This document shows, piece after piece, positions 1-8,608 of a stretch of DNA of 64,000 bases. The stretch is from Streptomyces lycii. Lineage in GTDB: Bacteria; Actinomycetota; Actinomycetes; Streptomycetales; Streptomycetaceae. The stretch covers positions 20,529 through 84,528 of the forward strand of contig NZ_WHPN01000254.1 of assembly GCF_009735685.1 (NCBI RefSeq), in the 5' to 3' direction. Numbering within the stretch: the stretch's first letter is position 1; the number at the start of each line of letters is the position of its first letter. Below the pieces are notes generated by a model. The model saw nothing but the letters and a program-made list of their open reading frames with translations, was not told where the DNA came from and ran no database searches. The position numbers were made by a program, and so were the translations under genes.

Positions 1-658
1 CCTCGACCCCGGTGATCACGTCGTGCTCACCGCACAGCACCAGGGCGGGTACGGTGATCCGGCCCAGTTCGCGGGTGAGGTCGGTGGCCGCCATCGACTC
101 GGCGGCGCAGCCGTAGCCGGGGAGGCGGACGGCGCCGGCCATGATGCCGGTCGCCCGGCGTACCAACTCGGCCGGTGCCAGGGGCGACAGCAGGCGCGGC
201 GCGCGTTTCCCGGCGAACACCCGCGGCCCGTCCTCGGCGAGCTGTCCGGTGCGGGCGCGCATCGCGGCGGCCTTCTCCGCGCTGGTGCCCGAGCCCCGGG
301 TGGAGTCTGCGAGCACCAGGCTGGCGACCAGACCGGGGTGGCGGGTGGCGAGCCGCACGGCGATCACGCCGCCCCAGGAGGCGCCGACGACGTGGGCCGG
401 GCCGCCGCGCTCGCGGATCAGTGCGGCGGCCGCGTCGGCGAAGCCGTCCAGGTCCAGCGGATGCTCCGGGTCCGGTGACCTGCCGTAGCCAGGGGCGTCC
501 CAGGCGGCCACCCGGGCCACCGGTGACAGGCCGTCGAGCTGGGCGGCGAAGGACTCGGAGGACGAGCCGATGCCGTGCAGGCAGAGCAGCAGGGGGCCCT
601 GGTCGCCGGCCTCCCGGACGTGCACCGCGGGCGCGGGGTTCACCGTACGTGTCGTCAC
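1..658 (-). CDS. alpha/beta hydrolase, C-terminus cut by window edge
   Basis: An alpha/beta-hydrolase with about 219 residues present; the C-terminus runs off the left edge. The GTG at 658 overlaps the upstream stop as GTGA, so translation is probably coupled to the aspartate-dehydrogenase-like gene. Seen: an oxyanion-hole HG pair at residues 28-29 (LCLHGIGSSS), the nucleophile elbow GASWGG with Ser94, and a likely acid residue in LCGEHDVITG at the cut end. The catalytic His would lie outside the window. Beside an extradiol dioxygenase and an aldehyde dehydrogenase, the fitting family role is C-C hydrolysis of a meta-cleavage product, as in XylF/MhpC/BphD enzymes. That role is inferred from context; an ester or lactone substrate remains possible. 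Confidence 0.8.
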   Translation of the reverse strand, partial: MTTRTVNPAPAVHVREAGDQGPLLLCLHGIGSSSESFAAQLDGLSPVARVAAWDAPGYGRSPDPEHPLDLDGFADAAAALIRERGGPAHVVGASWGGVIAVRLATRHPGLVASLVLADSTRGSGTSAEKAAAMRARTGQLAEDGPRVFAGKRAPRLLSPLAPAELVRRATGIMAGAVRLPGYGCAAESMAATDLTRELGRITVPALVLCGEHDVITGVE

Positions 659-1449
659 AGGATCTGCCCCTTGCGTCCGGTGAGCGCGCCGATGCCGCGG
701 AGGACGGCGTGCGGGACGACCTGGCTGGTGGCCGGGTTGGCGGGGTCGGGCGCGTGGTTGACCTCGAAGCGGTAGTGGCCGTGGGGCCCGGCCGCCTCGA
801 CGACGTGGCGGGTGAGCGTGGCGCCGGGATCGGCGATCACCCGCACCTCCACCTTGTCGGGGTTGCCGACGGCCAGGGCCACCGAGGCGGCGACGTTGGT
901 GGAGCGCGGGAACCGCGCCGGCACGTCGCGGGCGGTGCCGCACATGACCTCGACGGGCTCCTCGCAGGTGCGCAGCCGCTCCAGCAGTTCGGCGTCCATC
1001 CACGGCTGCTCGAGTGTGCCGGGCAGCTTGGAGGTGGTGAGCCGGACCTCGGTGAGGTCGCCGAGGCCCCGTACGGCCTGGAGCAGGTCGAGACCGCCGA
1101 CGGCGCCGCCGGTGAAGTAGACTCGGCCGGGCCCGGTGGCGTGCAGCTCGGCGGCGAGGGCGTCGTCGGTGAGCGCGCCGGTGGAGGCGACCAGCAGGTC
1201 GGTGCCGGACGCGAGGACCTGGGCGCCCCACTCGCGGACGAAGGCGTGTCCGGCCGCCTCCACGATCAGGTCGCAGACCTCCAGCGCCTCGGCGATGGCC
1301 GACTGCGGTACGGGGGCGTCGGGCCGGCTCCGGTTGTCCGTCACCCGGGTCAGCTCGGCTCCGGGCACCACCCCGGCGGCTAGGGCGGTGCCGACCACGC
1401 GGCCGATGGCTCCCCAGCCGACGATGCCGATCCGCAGCGGGGCGCTCAC
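655..1449 (-). CDS. aspartate dehydrogenase-like NAD(P)-dependent oxidoreductase
   Basis: A 264-residue protein of the aspartate dehydrogenase family (N-terminal Rossmann domain plus DUF108-type C-terminal domain). Seen: the dinucleotide motif GIVGWGAIGRVV at the N-terminus, STGALTDD near residue 90 and the C-terminal segment DPGATLTRHVVEAAGPHG typical of the family. The family converts L-aspartate to iminoaspartate. Its place between a ring-cleavage dioxygenase and a hydrolase suggests it may act on an amino- or imino-acid intermediate of the same pathway, which is inference. The GTG start at 1449 shares GTGA with the dioxygenase stop, and its own stop shares GTGA with the hydrolase start, so three genes form one coupled transcript. 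Confidence 0.78.
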   Translation of the reverse strand: MSAPLRIGIVGWGAIGRVVGTALAAGVVPGAELTRVTDNRSRPDAPVPQSAIAEALEVCDLIVEAAGHAFVREWGAQVLASGTDLLVASTGALTDDALAAELHATGPGRVYFTGGAVGGLDLLQAVRGLGDLTEVRLTTSKLPGTLEQPWMDAELLERLRTCEEPVEVMCGTARDVPARFPRSTNVAASVALAVGNPDKVEVRVIADPGATLTRHVVEAAGPHGHYRFEVNHAPDPANPATSQVVPHAVLRGIGALTGRKGQIL

Positions 1450-2546
1450 GCGGTCACCCCGGCGGAGTTCTCGTGCCCGGGGTTCCCGGGCCTTGCCGCC
1501 TTCTCGTCCCCGGCGGGCTCTTCGTCCCCGGCTGCGTTCTCGTTCGCGGAGGGGTTCTCGTGCCCGGAGCGGGTCTCGTGCCCGGAGGGGTTCTCGTCGC
1601 TCACGGCGGCGTCGACCGGCGCTGCCAGCGGGCCCGGGTCCGGCACGCCCGCCATGTGCGAGCGGATCTCCTCGCCGGGCGGGCCCGCGGTGCCCCAGAG
1701 GTCGGACAGTTCGGGCACCCGGCGCCACACCCGGGCGATCCACTTGTCCTCGACGATCTGCTCGACCTCGGAGGTGTACTCGCACACCAGGCCGGAGGGG
1801 TCGGTGAAGTAGGAGAAGGTGTTGTTGCCCGGGCCGTGGCGGCCCGGGCCCCACTTCGGCGTGATGCCGTGGTGCCGCAGCCGGCCCAGGCCCCGCATGA
1901 AGTGGTCGACCGAGTGCATCTCGTAGGCGACGTGGTTGAGCGAGGTCCACTCGGCCTGGTTGAAGGCGATGCAGTGGTGGTCGGTGTTGACCCGCAGGAA
2001 CGCCATCTGGTGCTCGGACCAGTCGGAGACCCGCAGGCCCAGCACATCGCAGTAGAAGGCGACGGCCGCGTCGATGTCCACCGTGTTCAGCACGGTGTGG
2101 GTGACCCCGACCGGCACCGCGGCGTCCCGCCCGCGCTCCGGCACGGCCTCGACCAGGGCGCTGATCTCGACCAGCCGGCCCTCGGGGTCGGTGAACCGCA
2201 GCCCGTACCCGCCGCCGGCCTGCTCCAGCGGACCCGGGCCGTGCACCGGGGCGATGCCGCGGCCGGCCAGGCGGCGGGCCGCCTCGTCAACCTCCGCGCG
2301 GGTGCCGACGGCGAACGCGATCCGGCCCAGGCCCACCCGGCCGGCGCGGGTCAGCCGCAGGATGTGGTGCTCCTCGCCGGTGCCGCGCAGCCACGCCGCG
2401 TTCTTGTCGGCGTCGACCGTCTCCAGCCCCCAGACCTCCGAGTAGAAGTCGGCGGACTCGGCGAGCGCCGGGACGAAGAGCTCCACGGCGCGCAGCTTGC
2501 GCAGCCGCGCGATCGGCGGGCGTACCGGCTGGACCGTGTCGGACAT
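1446..2546 (-). CDS. type I extradiol ring-cleavage dioxygenase (VOC fold) with repetitive tail
   Basis: A 366-residue two-domain vicinal-oxygen-chelate protein of the catechol 2,3-dioxygenase class, which opens catechol-type rings with Fe(II) and O2. The second VOC module carries the expected facial triad: His150 (GVTH), His205 (LNHVAYEM) and Glu256 (VCEYTSE). The N-terminal module (residues 16-132) lacks a triad, as is usual. From about residue 300 the protein ends in a hydrophilic, repeat-like tail (SGHET, SGHENPS, AGDEEP and similar) absent from typical family members of about 300 residues. The underlying DNA is a degenerate direct repeat of a ttctcgtgcccgg-type unit, suggesting replication slippage. 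The ATG at 2546 follows a GAGAG sequence. Substrate cannot be told from sequence. Confidence 0.85.
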   Translation of the reverse strand: MSDTVQPVRPPIARLRKLRAVELFVPALAESADFYSEVWGLETVDADKNAAWLRGTGEEHHILRLTRAGRVGLGRIAFAVGTRAEVDEAARRLAGRGIAPVHGPGPLEQAGGGYGLRFTDPEGRLVEISALVEAVPERGRDAAVPVGVTHTVLNTVDIDAAVAFYCDVLGLRVSDWSEHQMAFLRVNTDHHCIAFNQAEWTSLNHVAYEMHSVDHFMRGLGRLRHHGITPKWGPGRHGPGNNTFSYFTDPSGLVCEYTSEVEQIVEDKWIARVWRRVPELSDLWGTAGPPGEEIRSHMAGVPDPGPLAAPVDAAVSDENPSGHETRSGHENPSANENAAGDEEPAGDEKAARPGNPGHENSAGVTA

Positions 2547-2592
2547 ACCGTCTCTCCTGATCGTCGTACTGGGGTGGCGGATACGGGGCGGG

Positions 2593-4074
2593 CTAGCCCG
2601 CCCAGGGCAGCGGGGCGGGGTCGGTGCCGAAGTACAGGGACTTCTGCCGCTGGTAGCCGCGGAGCCAGTCGCGGCCCTTCTCGCTGCCGAGCCCGCTCTC
2701 CTTCCACCCGGTGAACGGAGTGCTGGAGCTGAACTGCTTGTAGGTGTTGATCCAGACCGTGCCCGCCTCGATCCGGCGGGCCAGCCTCCAGGCCCGGGTC
2801 AGGTCGCGGGTCCAGATGCCGCAGGCCAGTCCGTAGACCGTGGCGTTGGCCTGCCGGACCAGGTCCTCCTCGTCGTCGAACGGGAGGCAGACCAGAACGG
2901 GCCCGAAGATCTCCTCCTGGCAGGTCCGGGAGCCGGCGTCCAGTCCGTCGAGGACGGTCGGCAGGTAGTACGCGCCGCCGGCGAACTCCTCGCCCTCGGG
3001 CGCCGCGCCGCCGCAGAGCACGCGGGCGCCCTCCGCGCGGGCCAGGTCCACATACGCGGCCACCGCGTCGCGGTGGCGGTGGTGCACCAGGGGCGCGACC
3101 TGCGTCGCCGGGTCGGTGCCCGGCCCGATCCGCAGTTTCCGTGTCCTGGCGACGAGTTCGCCGACGAAGTCGTCGTAGAGCCTCCGCGCGACGAAGAGCC
3201 GCGAGCCCGCGATGCAGGACTGTCCGCTGGACGAGAAGATCCCGAACATCACCCCTGCCAGGGCCTGTTCGACGTCCGCGTCCTCCAGCACGACCGTCGG
3301 CGACTTCCCGCCGAGCTCCAGCGAGACGGGGATGAGCTTCTCCGCCGCCGCGTGCGCGACGGTCCGTCCGGTGCTCGTGCCGCCCGTGAAGGTCACCTTG
3401 CCGACCAGCGGGTGCCTGATGATGGCGTCACCGGTGACGCTTCCCGGGCCGGGCAGGACCGAGACGAGCCCCTCGGGCAGACCGCCGGCGGTGATCAGCC
3501 GGCCCAGGGCCAGCGAGGTCAACGGGGTCCACGCGGCGGGCTTCAGCAGGACGCCGTTGCCGGCGGCGAGGGCCGGGGCGATCTTCTGCGCGTCGGAGGC
3601 TATCGGCGAGTTCCACGGGGCGATCGCGCCGACGACACCGATGGGCTCGTGGGTGGCGACGGTGACGTAGCGGCCGCGCGACGGGGTGACGGCGTCCTCG
3701 GCGGTCTCCAGCAGCGCGGCCGCGTACCGGAACGTGCCGGCGGCGCTGGCCGCCAGCGCACGGGTCTCCGCGCGCGTCTTGCCGGTGTCGGCGGTCTGCA
3801 CGGCGGACAGGTGGTCCGCGTCGGCGTCGATCAGCTCCGCGATCCGGTGCAGGTAACGCGCCCGCAGGTGCGGTGCCAGGTCCCGCCAGGCGGGATCGGC
3901 GGCCGCCCGGGACGCTCCCCGGGCCGCGGCGTCCACGTCCTCGGCGGACGCGCCGTGCACCGTGGCCAGGACCTCGCCGGTCGCGGGGTCGACGACCTCG
4001 GCCGCCCTGCCCGATCCGGTCGTCCAGCGCCCGGCGATCAGCACCTTGTCCGGCGGCAGGACCAACTCGGTCAT
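2593..4074 (-). CDS. NAD(P)-dependent aldehyde dehydrogenase
   Basis: A full-length 493-residue aldehyde dehydrogenase. Seen: APWNSP cofactor region, FTGGTSTGR (Rossmann G-x-T-x-x-G), the general base Glu in LELGGKSP, catalytic Cys in SGQSCIAGSR, and EEIFGPVLVC near the C-terminus. ATG at 4074 is chosen because AGGAGAAG lies seven bases upstream; an in-frame extension to 4131 has no such site. It is first in the minus-strand operon, 46 bases before the dioxygenase, so it could oxidise the semialdehyde made by ring cleavage (hydroxymuconic-semialdehyde dehydrogenase-type role). This assignment is inferred from neighbours; the family is broad (betaine, gamma-aminobutyraldehyde and other aldehydes). 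Confidence 0.88.
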   Translation of the reverse strand: MTELVLPPDKVLIAGRWTTGSGRAAEVVDPATGEVLATVHGASAEDVDAAARGASRAAADPAWRDLAPHLRARYLHRIAELIDADADHLSAVQTADTGKTRAETRALAASAAGTFRYAAALLETAEDAVTPSRGRYVTVATHEPIGVVGAIAPWNSPIASDAQKIAPALAAGNGVLLKPAAWTPLTSLALGRLITAGGLPEGLVSVLPGPGSVTGDAIIRHPLVGKVTFTGGTSTGRTVAHAAAEKLIPVSLELGGKSPTVVLEDADVEQALAGVMFGIFSSSGQSCIAGSRLFVARRLYDDFVGELVARTRKLRIGPGTDPATQVAPLVHHRHRDAVAAYVDLARAEGARVLCGGAAPEGEEFAGGAYYLPTVLDGLDAGSRTCQEEIFGPVLVCLPFDDEEDLVRQANATVYGLACGIWTRDLTRAWRLARRIEAGTVWINTYKQFSSSTPFTGWKESGLGSEKGRDWLRGYQRQKSLYFGTDPAPLPWAG

Positions 4075-4138
4075 GGGCTTCTCCTTCAGGCGTTTCACCA
4101 CGGGGCGGCCGGCCCCGGCGGCCCGGTTCACTTGGCCC

Positions 4139-4172
4139 TGAAAAGCTAACCCCTTAAATATCTTCGCGCAAG
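4139..4172 (-). promoter_or_regulatory. AT-rich probable promoter of the ring-cleavage operon
   Basis: A locally AT-rich island (aaaagctaaccccttaaat and following bases) sits 65-100 bases upstream of the aldehyde dehydrogenase start, inside otherwise very GC-rich DNA. It is the only candidate promoter or operator region for the four-gene minus-strand operon. No exact -35/-10 pair or dyad can be assigned, and no dedicated regulator gene is adjacent. The rest of 4173-4310 shows nothing recognisable. Confidence 0.3.
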
Positions 4173-4310
4173 AGGCCGGTGCCGTCAGCGGCTCCGGCGC
4201 CGCCGCTCAGACCGCCGTGGAGCCTTCCCCCAGGCCACGAAGCCGGGCGCCGCCGCGCCGGGGCCGGCCCCCGGCCGGTGACCCGTGGATGCGCGCCGCA
4301 GGACGGGAAC

Positions 4311-4859
4311 TCAACCGGACGGCATGACCGAGGACCACACGCCGAACCACTGCTCGGCGCCGTACTCCTCGAACCGGTCCACCTCGGTGAACCCCAGCTT
4401 CACCGCGAGGCGCACCGACCGGTCGTTGGCGGTCTGCGTGCAGAGCACCACGGGCTCACCGGGGAGTGCTCCGGCGAACCAGCCGAGTGCCGCCGCGCAC
4501 GCCTCGGCGGCGTACCCGCGTCCCCATGCCCCGGGCAGGAGCATGTATCCCAGCTCGGCCTCCCCCGCCTCCGGACGCACGTGCCCCGGCCGCTCCGCGT
4601 CCCGCCGGCCGAGCGAGACCGTGCCGATCATCGCTCCGTGGAGGTCGATCACGAACAGGCCCGGGCGCCGCCCGGGCACCTCGGGCACCGCGCGCTCCAG
4701 CTCATCGCGCGGCCGGGGGCCACCGAGGTGGGTGCGCACCTCCGGCGAGGCGAACAGCTCGACGAACGCGGCACGGTCCCGGGCCTCGGACTCGCGGAGC
4801 ACGAGCCGCTCGGTCCTGATCGGTGCGGGCGGCCAGGGTACGGATCCGAGTCCGGTCAT
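4311..4859 (-). CDS. GNAT family N-acetyltransferase (RimJ/RimL-like)
   Basis: A 182-residue GNAT protein of the RimJ/RimL-like branch. It starts with TERLVLRESEARDRAAFVE, as that branch does. The acetyl-CoA pyrophosphate loop is seen in GAWGRGYAAEACAA (Q/R-x-x-G-x-G/A pattern), followed by NDRSVRLAVKLGFTEVDRF. ATG at 4859 is chosen because the conserved fold begins directly after it; an extension to 4964 is low-complexity Arg/Gly. It is separated from the ring-cleavage operon by an AT-rich gap and is divergent from the papain-type protease gene. Substrate is unknown; family members acetylate protein N-termini, amino acids or antibiotics. Confidence 0.8.
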   Translation of the reverse strand: MTGLGSVPWPPAPIRTERLVLRESEARDRAAFVELFASPEVRTHLGGPRPRDELERAVPEVPGRRPGLFVIDLHGAMIGTVSLGRRDAERPGHVRPEAGEAELGYMLLPGAWGRGYAAEACAAALGWFAGALPGEPVVLCTQTANDRSVRLAVKLGFTEVDRFEEYGAEQWFGVWSSVMPSG

Positions 4860-5152
4860 GCGGCCACCGAACCAGCGGACCCGGCAGCGATCAAGACGCG
4901 CGAACCGGCCAACCCGCCGCCTCCGGGCCCCGCCCGCCGGGATTCCGGCGGGCGGGCACGGCAACGCTCCGAGCCGGCCCGCGCGCGTCCCGGGCAGGGA
5001 CCGGCAGCGCCGCGGCCGGGGCGGTGCGCGAGCGCCCCCATACGGAGGACGCAGCGGCCCCGTTCGAGGGGTGCGCCAGTGGCGCCCGCTGGTGCGCGGA
5101 TCAATTGATTGATACGAGACGCATACCCGCTTCCCCCAGAGAAGAGAAATTC

Positions 5153-8100
5153 ATGGCCGACCGCCCGGAACCGGATAATTCAGCGTCACCCGACGAAGAG
5201 CCGGAGGCTCACTCGTCCCACGGTGAAACGTTCAGCCATGACGGCCCTCCACGGGGGACCGGGAATGACCAGCCGTCACAGCCGGAGCCGGCAGGCAGTT
5301 TTGCGCTTCCTCCCGAATGGGCCCATCGCGGCGAACCGCCGGCCTCGCTGGCGGTCGGGCGTGCGATCAGCTATCCGCAATTGACACCGGAACACCTGCA
5401 AGCCGCGCCTGCCCAGTCGATGCCCGCGCTGGTGCCGGATCCCTTCGACCCGTCGACGATGATCGACCTGGGCGCGGCCGCGGTACCGAACTTCAATCTG
5501 GTGGACGGCACGGTCGCCATCGCCACCGACCCCCAGATGCCTTTCGTCCTGTTCAAGGGGCACAATCCCAACACCTGGTTCTACGCGCCGCGCTGGGGCC
5601 GGCTCGCCAAGAACCCGGACGGCGAGCCGGCTTTCATGGTGACCAAGAAGGTGAGGAACAACCCGGACGGCAGCAAGACCACGCTCGGCGGCATCCTGAG
5701 CTTCATGGTCGAACTGGTCGTGGAACTGCCCAGTGAGGGGCAGCGCCAGCAGTGGGCCAACCTGATCAAAACGCTGTACAACATCAACCCCACCGCCGGA
5801 GCCTTCAACTTCCAGCCGCTGCGGCTCAGCCCGGGGAAGATGGACGTCTTCGGTCTGGACACGTATGCCAAGCCGGGCCAGCAGCTCAAGGGGGTGGAGG
5901 TGGGCTCCTCCTCGTCGATCGCCTTCGCGATCGAGTTGACGCCGGACGGGGCCGACCACTTCGCGGCGATGCTCGGCGCCAGCCCGTCGCCGTATCCGCC
6001 GCAGGTGTCCATCATGTTCACCTACCGCTACCAGTATCTGATCCCGCAGTGCCAGATCAAGGCCGGCGGCTACAAGAAGAAGGCGTACGACTACTTCTCG
6101 TGGAACGCCAAAGCGCGGGCGAGCTATTTCGGTCTGGTCAACGGCTCGTTCGACTACCAGTCGGTGCGGGCGGACCTGCGCCAGCAGCAGGCGCTCAATG
6201 TCAGCATCATCGGCCAGACACCGACCGGAGTGGACCTCGCCAAACTGCTCGACGCGATCTTCGACCAGTTCGTCAAGCTGGAAGTGGGGCAGTGGATCCA
6301 GCCGGACCCGAAACCGGCGGAAGCCTCGGCACCCGGGGGATTCTTCGGCGGCGTCTCGGTGGCGATGAAAAGCGTCTCCCTCTCCGACACCGCCCAGTTC
6401 GACCAGACGCTGCATTTCACCGGTATCGGCGAAAACATTCACCAGGTGTCCTTCAACTTCGAGCAGCAGCTCGGCGCGTTCGATCCGCGCAAGCATCTCT
6501 TCGTCGAAGAGGACGACATCAAGCTGCCGTTCAATGTGCTGCTCTCCAACAGCTCGCTGATCAGGCGCATCGTCCCCTCGGCCAGCTACACCACCCCCAC
6601 CGGACCGCGGGTCGTGCAGTGCGCCGCCGTCACGGGGGACGAGGGCGGGGAGAGCACGGGCGTCATCCAGTTCACCTGGCCGCATCAGCCCTCGTCGGCC
6701 CAGCTGGAGCTGCTGGTCGACTTCAAGGAGCCGCACATCGGCTACAAGTACCGGCAGACGCTGCCGGTCTCCGACACCGGCGCGGCCTTCGCGTTCTACC
6801 CGACCCAGTACGTGCAGCGAACCGAGCTGATCTTCGCCGACGCCGCGTACGTCGCCGATGTCACCTCCAAGGCGCTGCTGAAGTGGGAATGGACACCGCC
6901 GGTTCGCGAGGGCATGCCACCGCGCCCCAAGGTGGCCGGGCACTTCCTGGTGACCGTCGACCCGGAGGGCAACCCGAGCAACCTGCCGACACACGACATC
7001 GTGTTTCCCTTCCACCCGGACGACTGGACGGGCGCCGGCACCCCGGACATCCTGTACAAGTTCCAGGGCCTGACCGGCGACTGGCGGGGCATGAACGCCT
7101 CCGGCAAGATCCCGATCGGCGAAACGGTCCTGGCCGTGAGCTGGGACGGGGCCACGTCGCTGGGTGAGCCGTCCATCCCGGCCGCCCTGGTCGAGAAGGA
7201 ACTGCAGGGCCCGGGTTACCGGCGGCGGCTGACGGCCATGTTCGGACCGCCGCCGCAGCCGGACGGGCCGTCCCCGGCGCGGAGCGGCGGCCCCGGGCAG
7301 GCGTCCGGTGCCGGCTTCATCGCCCCGGGCCGACCGGGCCAGCCCGGACAGCCGGCGCTCCCCGGGCAGCCCCTGGAGGACGCGAGGCCCAAGCCGCCGT
7401 ATCCGCTGGGTTTCAAGCCGGACGTGCAGAACGGAGAGCTGAGCCTCTACGGCCGCGAGCTGGTGGCCCGGGCCAACTACGCCCGCGCGCAGAGCGCCGG
7501 CGCGGCCGCCGACGCCCCCAGGGCGGCGCCGGGCGCCTACGACTACCGCAACGTGAACGGGTATGACTACATCAGCCCGGTCAAGAGCCAGGGAAACTGC
7601 GGTAGCTGTGTCGCGTTCGGCGTGGCGGCCGCGGTGGAGGCGTCTCAGAAGGTCTACCACCCCGAGCTGAACCCGGACTTCTCAGAGGCCCATCTGTTCT
7701 TCTGCCACGGGCGCAACGACGGCCGGACCTGCGGGAACCTCGGGGAAACGAACGCGGGATGGTGGCCGGAGCGGGCCCTGACGGCATGGCGTGACAAAGG
7801 TGTGGCGGACGAGGGGTGCTTTCCCTACGCCGGGCCGGTCACCACGTCCCATCCGACACCCGGCTGCACGCCCTGCTGGGACGTGTCCAGCCGGGTCACC
7901 AAAATCCAGGCGTTCTACGAGCTCAACAGCGTGGACGCGATGAAGTCGTGGATGGCGACGGGGTACGGGCCCCTGGTCGCCGGCTACACCGTCTACCAGG
8001 ACTTCTTCGACTTCTTCCAGGTCAACACCCAGCCGTCGGCGGTGTACCGGAAGAGCAGCTCGCCGGGAACGAACTGGGGCGGCCACTGCGTCTGCGTGAT

Positions 8101-8236
8101 CGGTTACAGCGACTACGAGCAGGCCTGGATCTGCAAGAACAGCTGGGGACCCCACTGGGCGGCCGCCGGCTTCTTCAAGATCGGTTACGGAGAAGTGGGC
8201 ATCGACTACCAGATGTTCGGCGCCTACACCGGCTGA
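5153..8236 (+). CDS. papain-family (C1A) cysteine protease with ~800-residue novel N-terminal region
   Basis: A 1,027-residue protein. Residues 1-55 are acidic and polar with no Sec or Tat signal and no membrane segment. Residues about 70-690 are beta-rich and unrecognised. Residues about 700-745 are a Pro/Gly linker (GRPGQPGQPALPGQP). Residues about 800-1027 are a C1 peptidase domain with all papain landmarks: oxyanion Gln813 and nucleophile Cys819 in KSQGNCGSCVAF, His978 in GGHCVCVIGY and Asn996 in CKNSWG. No recognisable inhibitory propeptide precedes the catalytic domain. ATG at 5153 has a GAGAAGAGAAA purine run just upstream. A chagasin-type inhibitor gene follows 36 bases downstream, so this is probably an enzyme-inhibitor operon. 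The lack of a signal peptide points to cytoplasmic action, non-classical release, or use as a packaged effector; these are inferences. Confidence 0.88.
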   Translation: MADRPEPDNSASPDEEPEAHSSHGETFSHDGPPRGTGNDQPSQPEPAGSFALPPEWAHRGEPPASLAVGRAISYPQLTPEHLQAAPAQSMPALVPDPFDPSTMIDLGAAAVPNFNLVDGTVAIATDPQMPFVLFKGHNPNTWFYAPRWGRLAKNPDGEPAFMVTKKVRNNPDGSKTTLGGILSFMVELVVELPSEGQRQQWANLIKTLYNINPTAGAFNFQPLRLSPGKMDVFGLDTYAKPGQQLKGVEVGSSSSIAFAIELTPDGADHFAAMLGASPSPYPPQVSIMFTYRYQYLIPQCQIKAGGYKKKAYDYFSWNAKARASYFGLVNGSFDYQSVRADLRQQQALNVSIIGQTPTGVDLAKLLDAIFDQFVKLEVGQWIQPDPKPAEASAPGGFFGGVSVAMKSVSLSDTAQFDQTLHFTGIGENIHQVSFNFEQQLGAFDPRKHLFVEEDDIKLPFNVLLSNSSLIRRIVPSASYTTPTGPRVVQCAAVTGDEGGESTGVIQFTWPHQPSSAQLELLVDFKEPHIGYKYRQTLPVSDTGAAFAFYPTQYVQRTELIFADAAYVADVTSKALLKWEWTPPVREGMPPRPKVAGHFLVTVDPEGNPSNLPTHDIVFPFHPDDWTGAGTPDILYKFQGLTGDWRGMNASGKIPIGETVLAVSWDGATSLGEPSIPAALVEKELQGPGYRRRLTAMFGPPPQPDGPSPARSGGPGQASGAGFIAPGRPGQPGQPALPGQPLEDARPKPPYPLGFKPDVQNGELSLYGRELVARANYARAQSAGAAADAPRAAPGAYDYRNVNGYDYISPVKSQGNCGSCVAFGVAAAVEASQKVYHPELNPDFSEAHLFFCHGRNDGRTCGNLGETNAGWWPERALTAWRDKGVADEGCFPYAGPVTTSHPTPGCTPCWDVSSRVTKIQAFYELNSVDAMKSWMATGYGPLVAGYTVYQDFFDFFQVNTQPSAVYRKSSSPGTNWGGHCVCVIGYSDYEQAWICKNSWGPHWAAAGFFKIGYGEVGIDYQMFGAYTG

Positions 8237-8272
8237 GCCCCTCGCCTCCCCTCCCACCGGAAAGGACCAGGC

Positions 8273-8608
8273 GTGGCTGAAGTAGCGGTGGACCACACCG
8301 ATGAGGGCCGCACCGTGGAACTCCACGTCGGTGACGTGCTCGTCGTCACTCTGCCGGTCAACATGCTGACGGGCCTGCGCTGGGTCGTCGACTCGTACGA
8401 CCGGCGCAGCCTCGCTCTCGTCGGGGAAACCGTGGCGCCCCCGCCGCCGGGAGGCGCCCTGGGAGCCGGTGGGACGGTGGCGGTCTTCCGTTTCCGGACC
8501 GACGCCCCGGCCCCGGCGCCTTCGAGGCTGGTCCTCGGCCTGCGCCGGGGCGCCGGGCCCGACGAAGACGTGCAGCAGTACGGGCTGCTGCTGGACATCA
8601 GGGCATGA
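8273..8608 (+). CDS. chagasin-type (I42) cysteine protease inhibitor
   Basis: A 111-residue protein matching the chagasin/amoebiasin inhibitor family, small Ig-like folds that block papain-type proteases with three loops. Seen: LPVNMLTGLRWVVDS corresponds to the L2 loop consensus NPTTGY/F-x-W; ALGAGGTVAVFRFR corresponds to the L4 GxGGT loop; RLVLGLRRG corresponds to the region before the RPW loop, although the RPW itself is not preserved. There is no signal peptide, matching the unsigned protease upstream. GTG at 8273 has AAAGGA seven bases before it. The next gene starts inside its stop codon (ATGA), so the three genes are co-translated. The likely role is cognate control of the neighbouring protease (inference from position and family). 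Confidence 0.82.
   Translation: MAEVAVDHTDEGRTVELHVGDVLVVTLPVNMLTGLRWVVDSYDRRSLALVGETVAPPPPGGALGAGGTVAVFRFRTDAPAPAPSRLVLGLRRGAGPDEDVQQYGLLLDIRA

Noticed and set aside
5276..7660. 794-codon open frame on the minus strand opposite the protease gene
   Set aside because: It mirrors the coding strand of a well-supported protease, and its sequence is Arg/Gly/Val-rich with no motif; a high-GC shadow frame.
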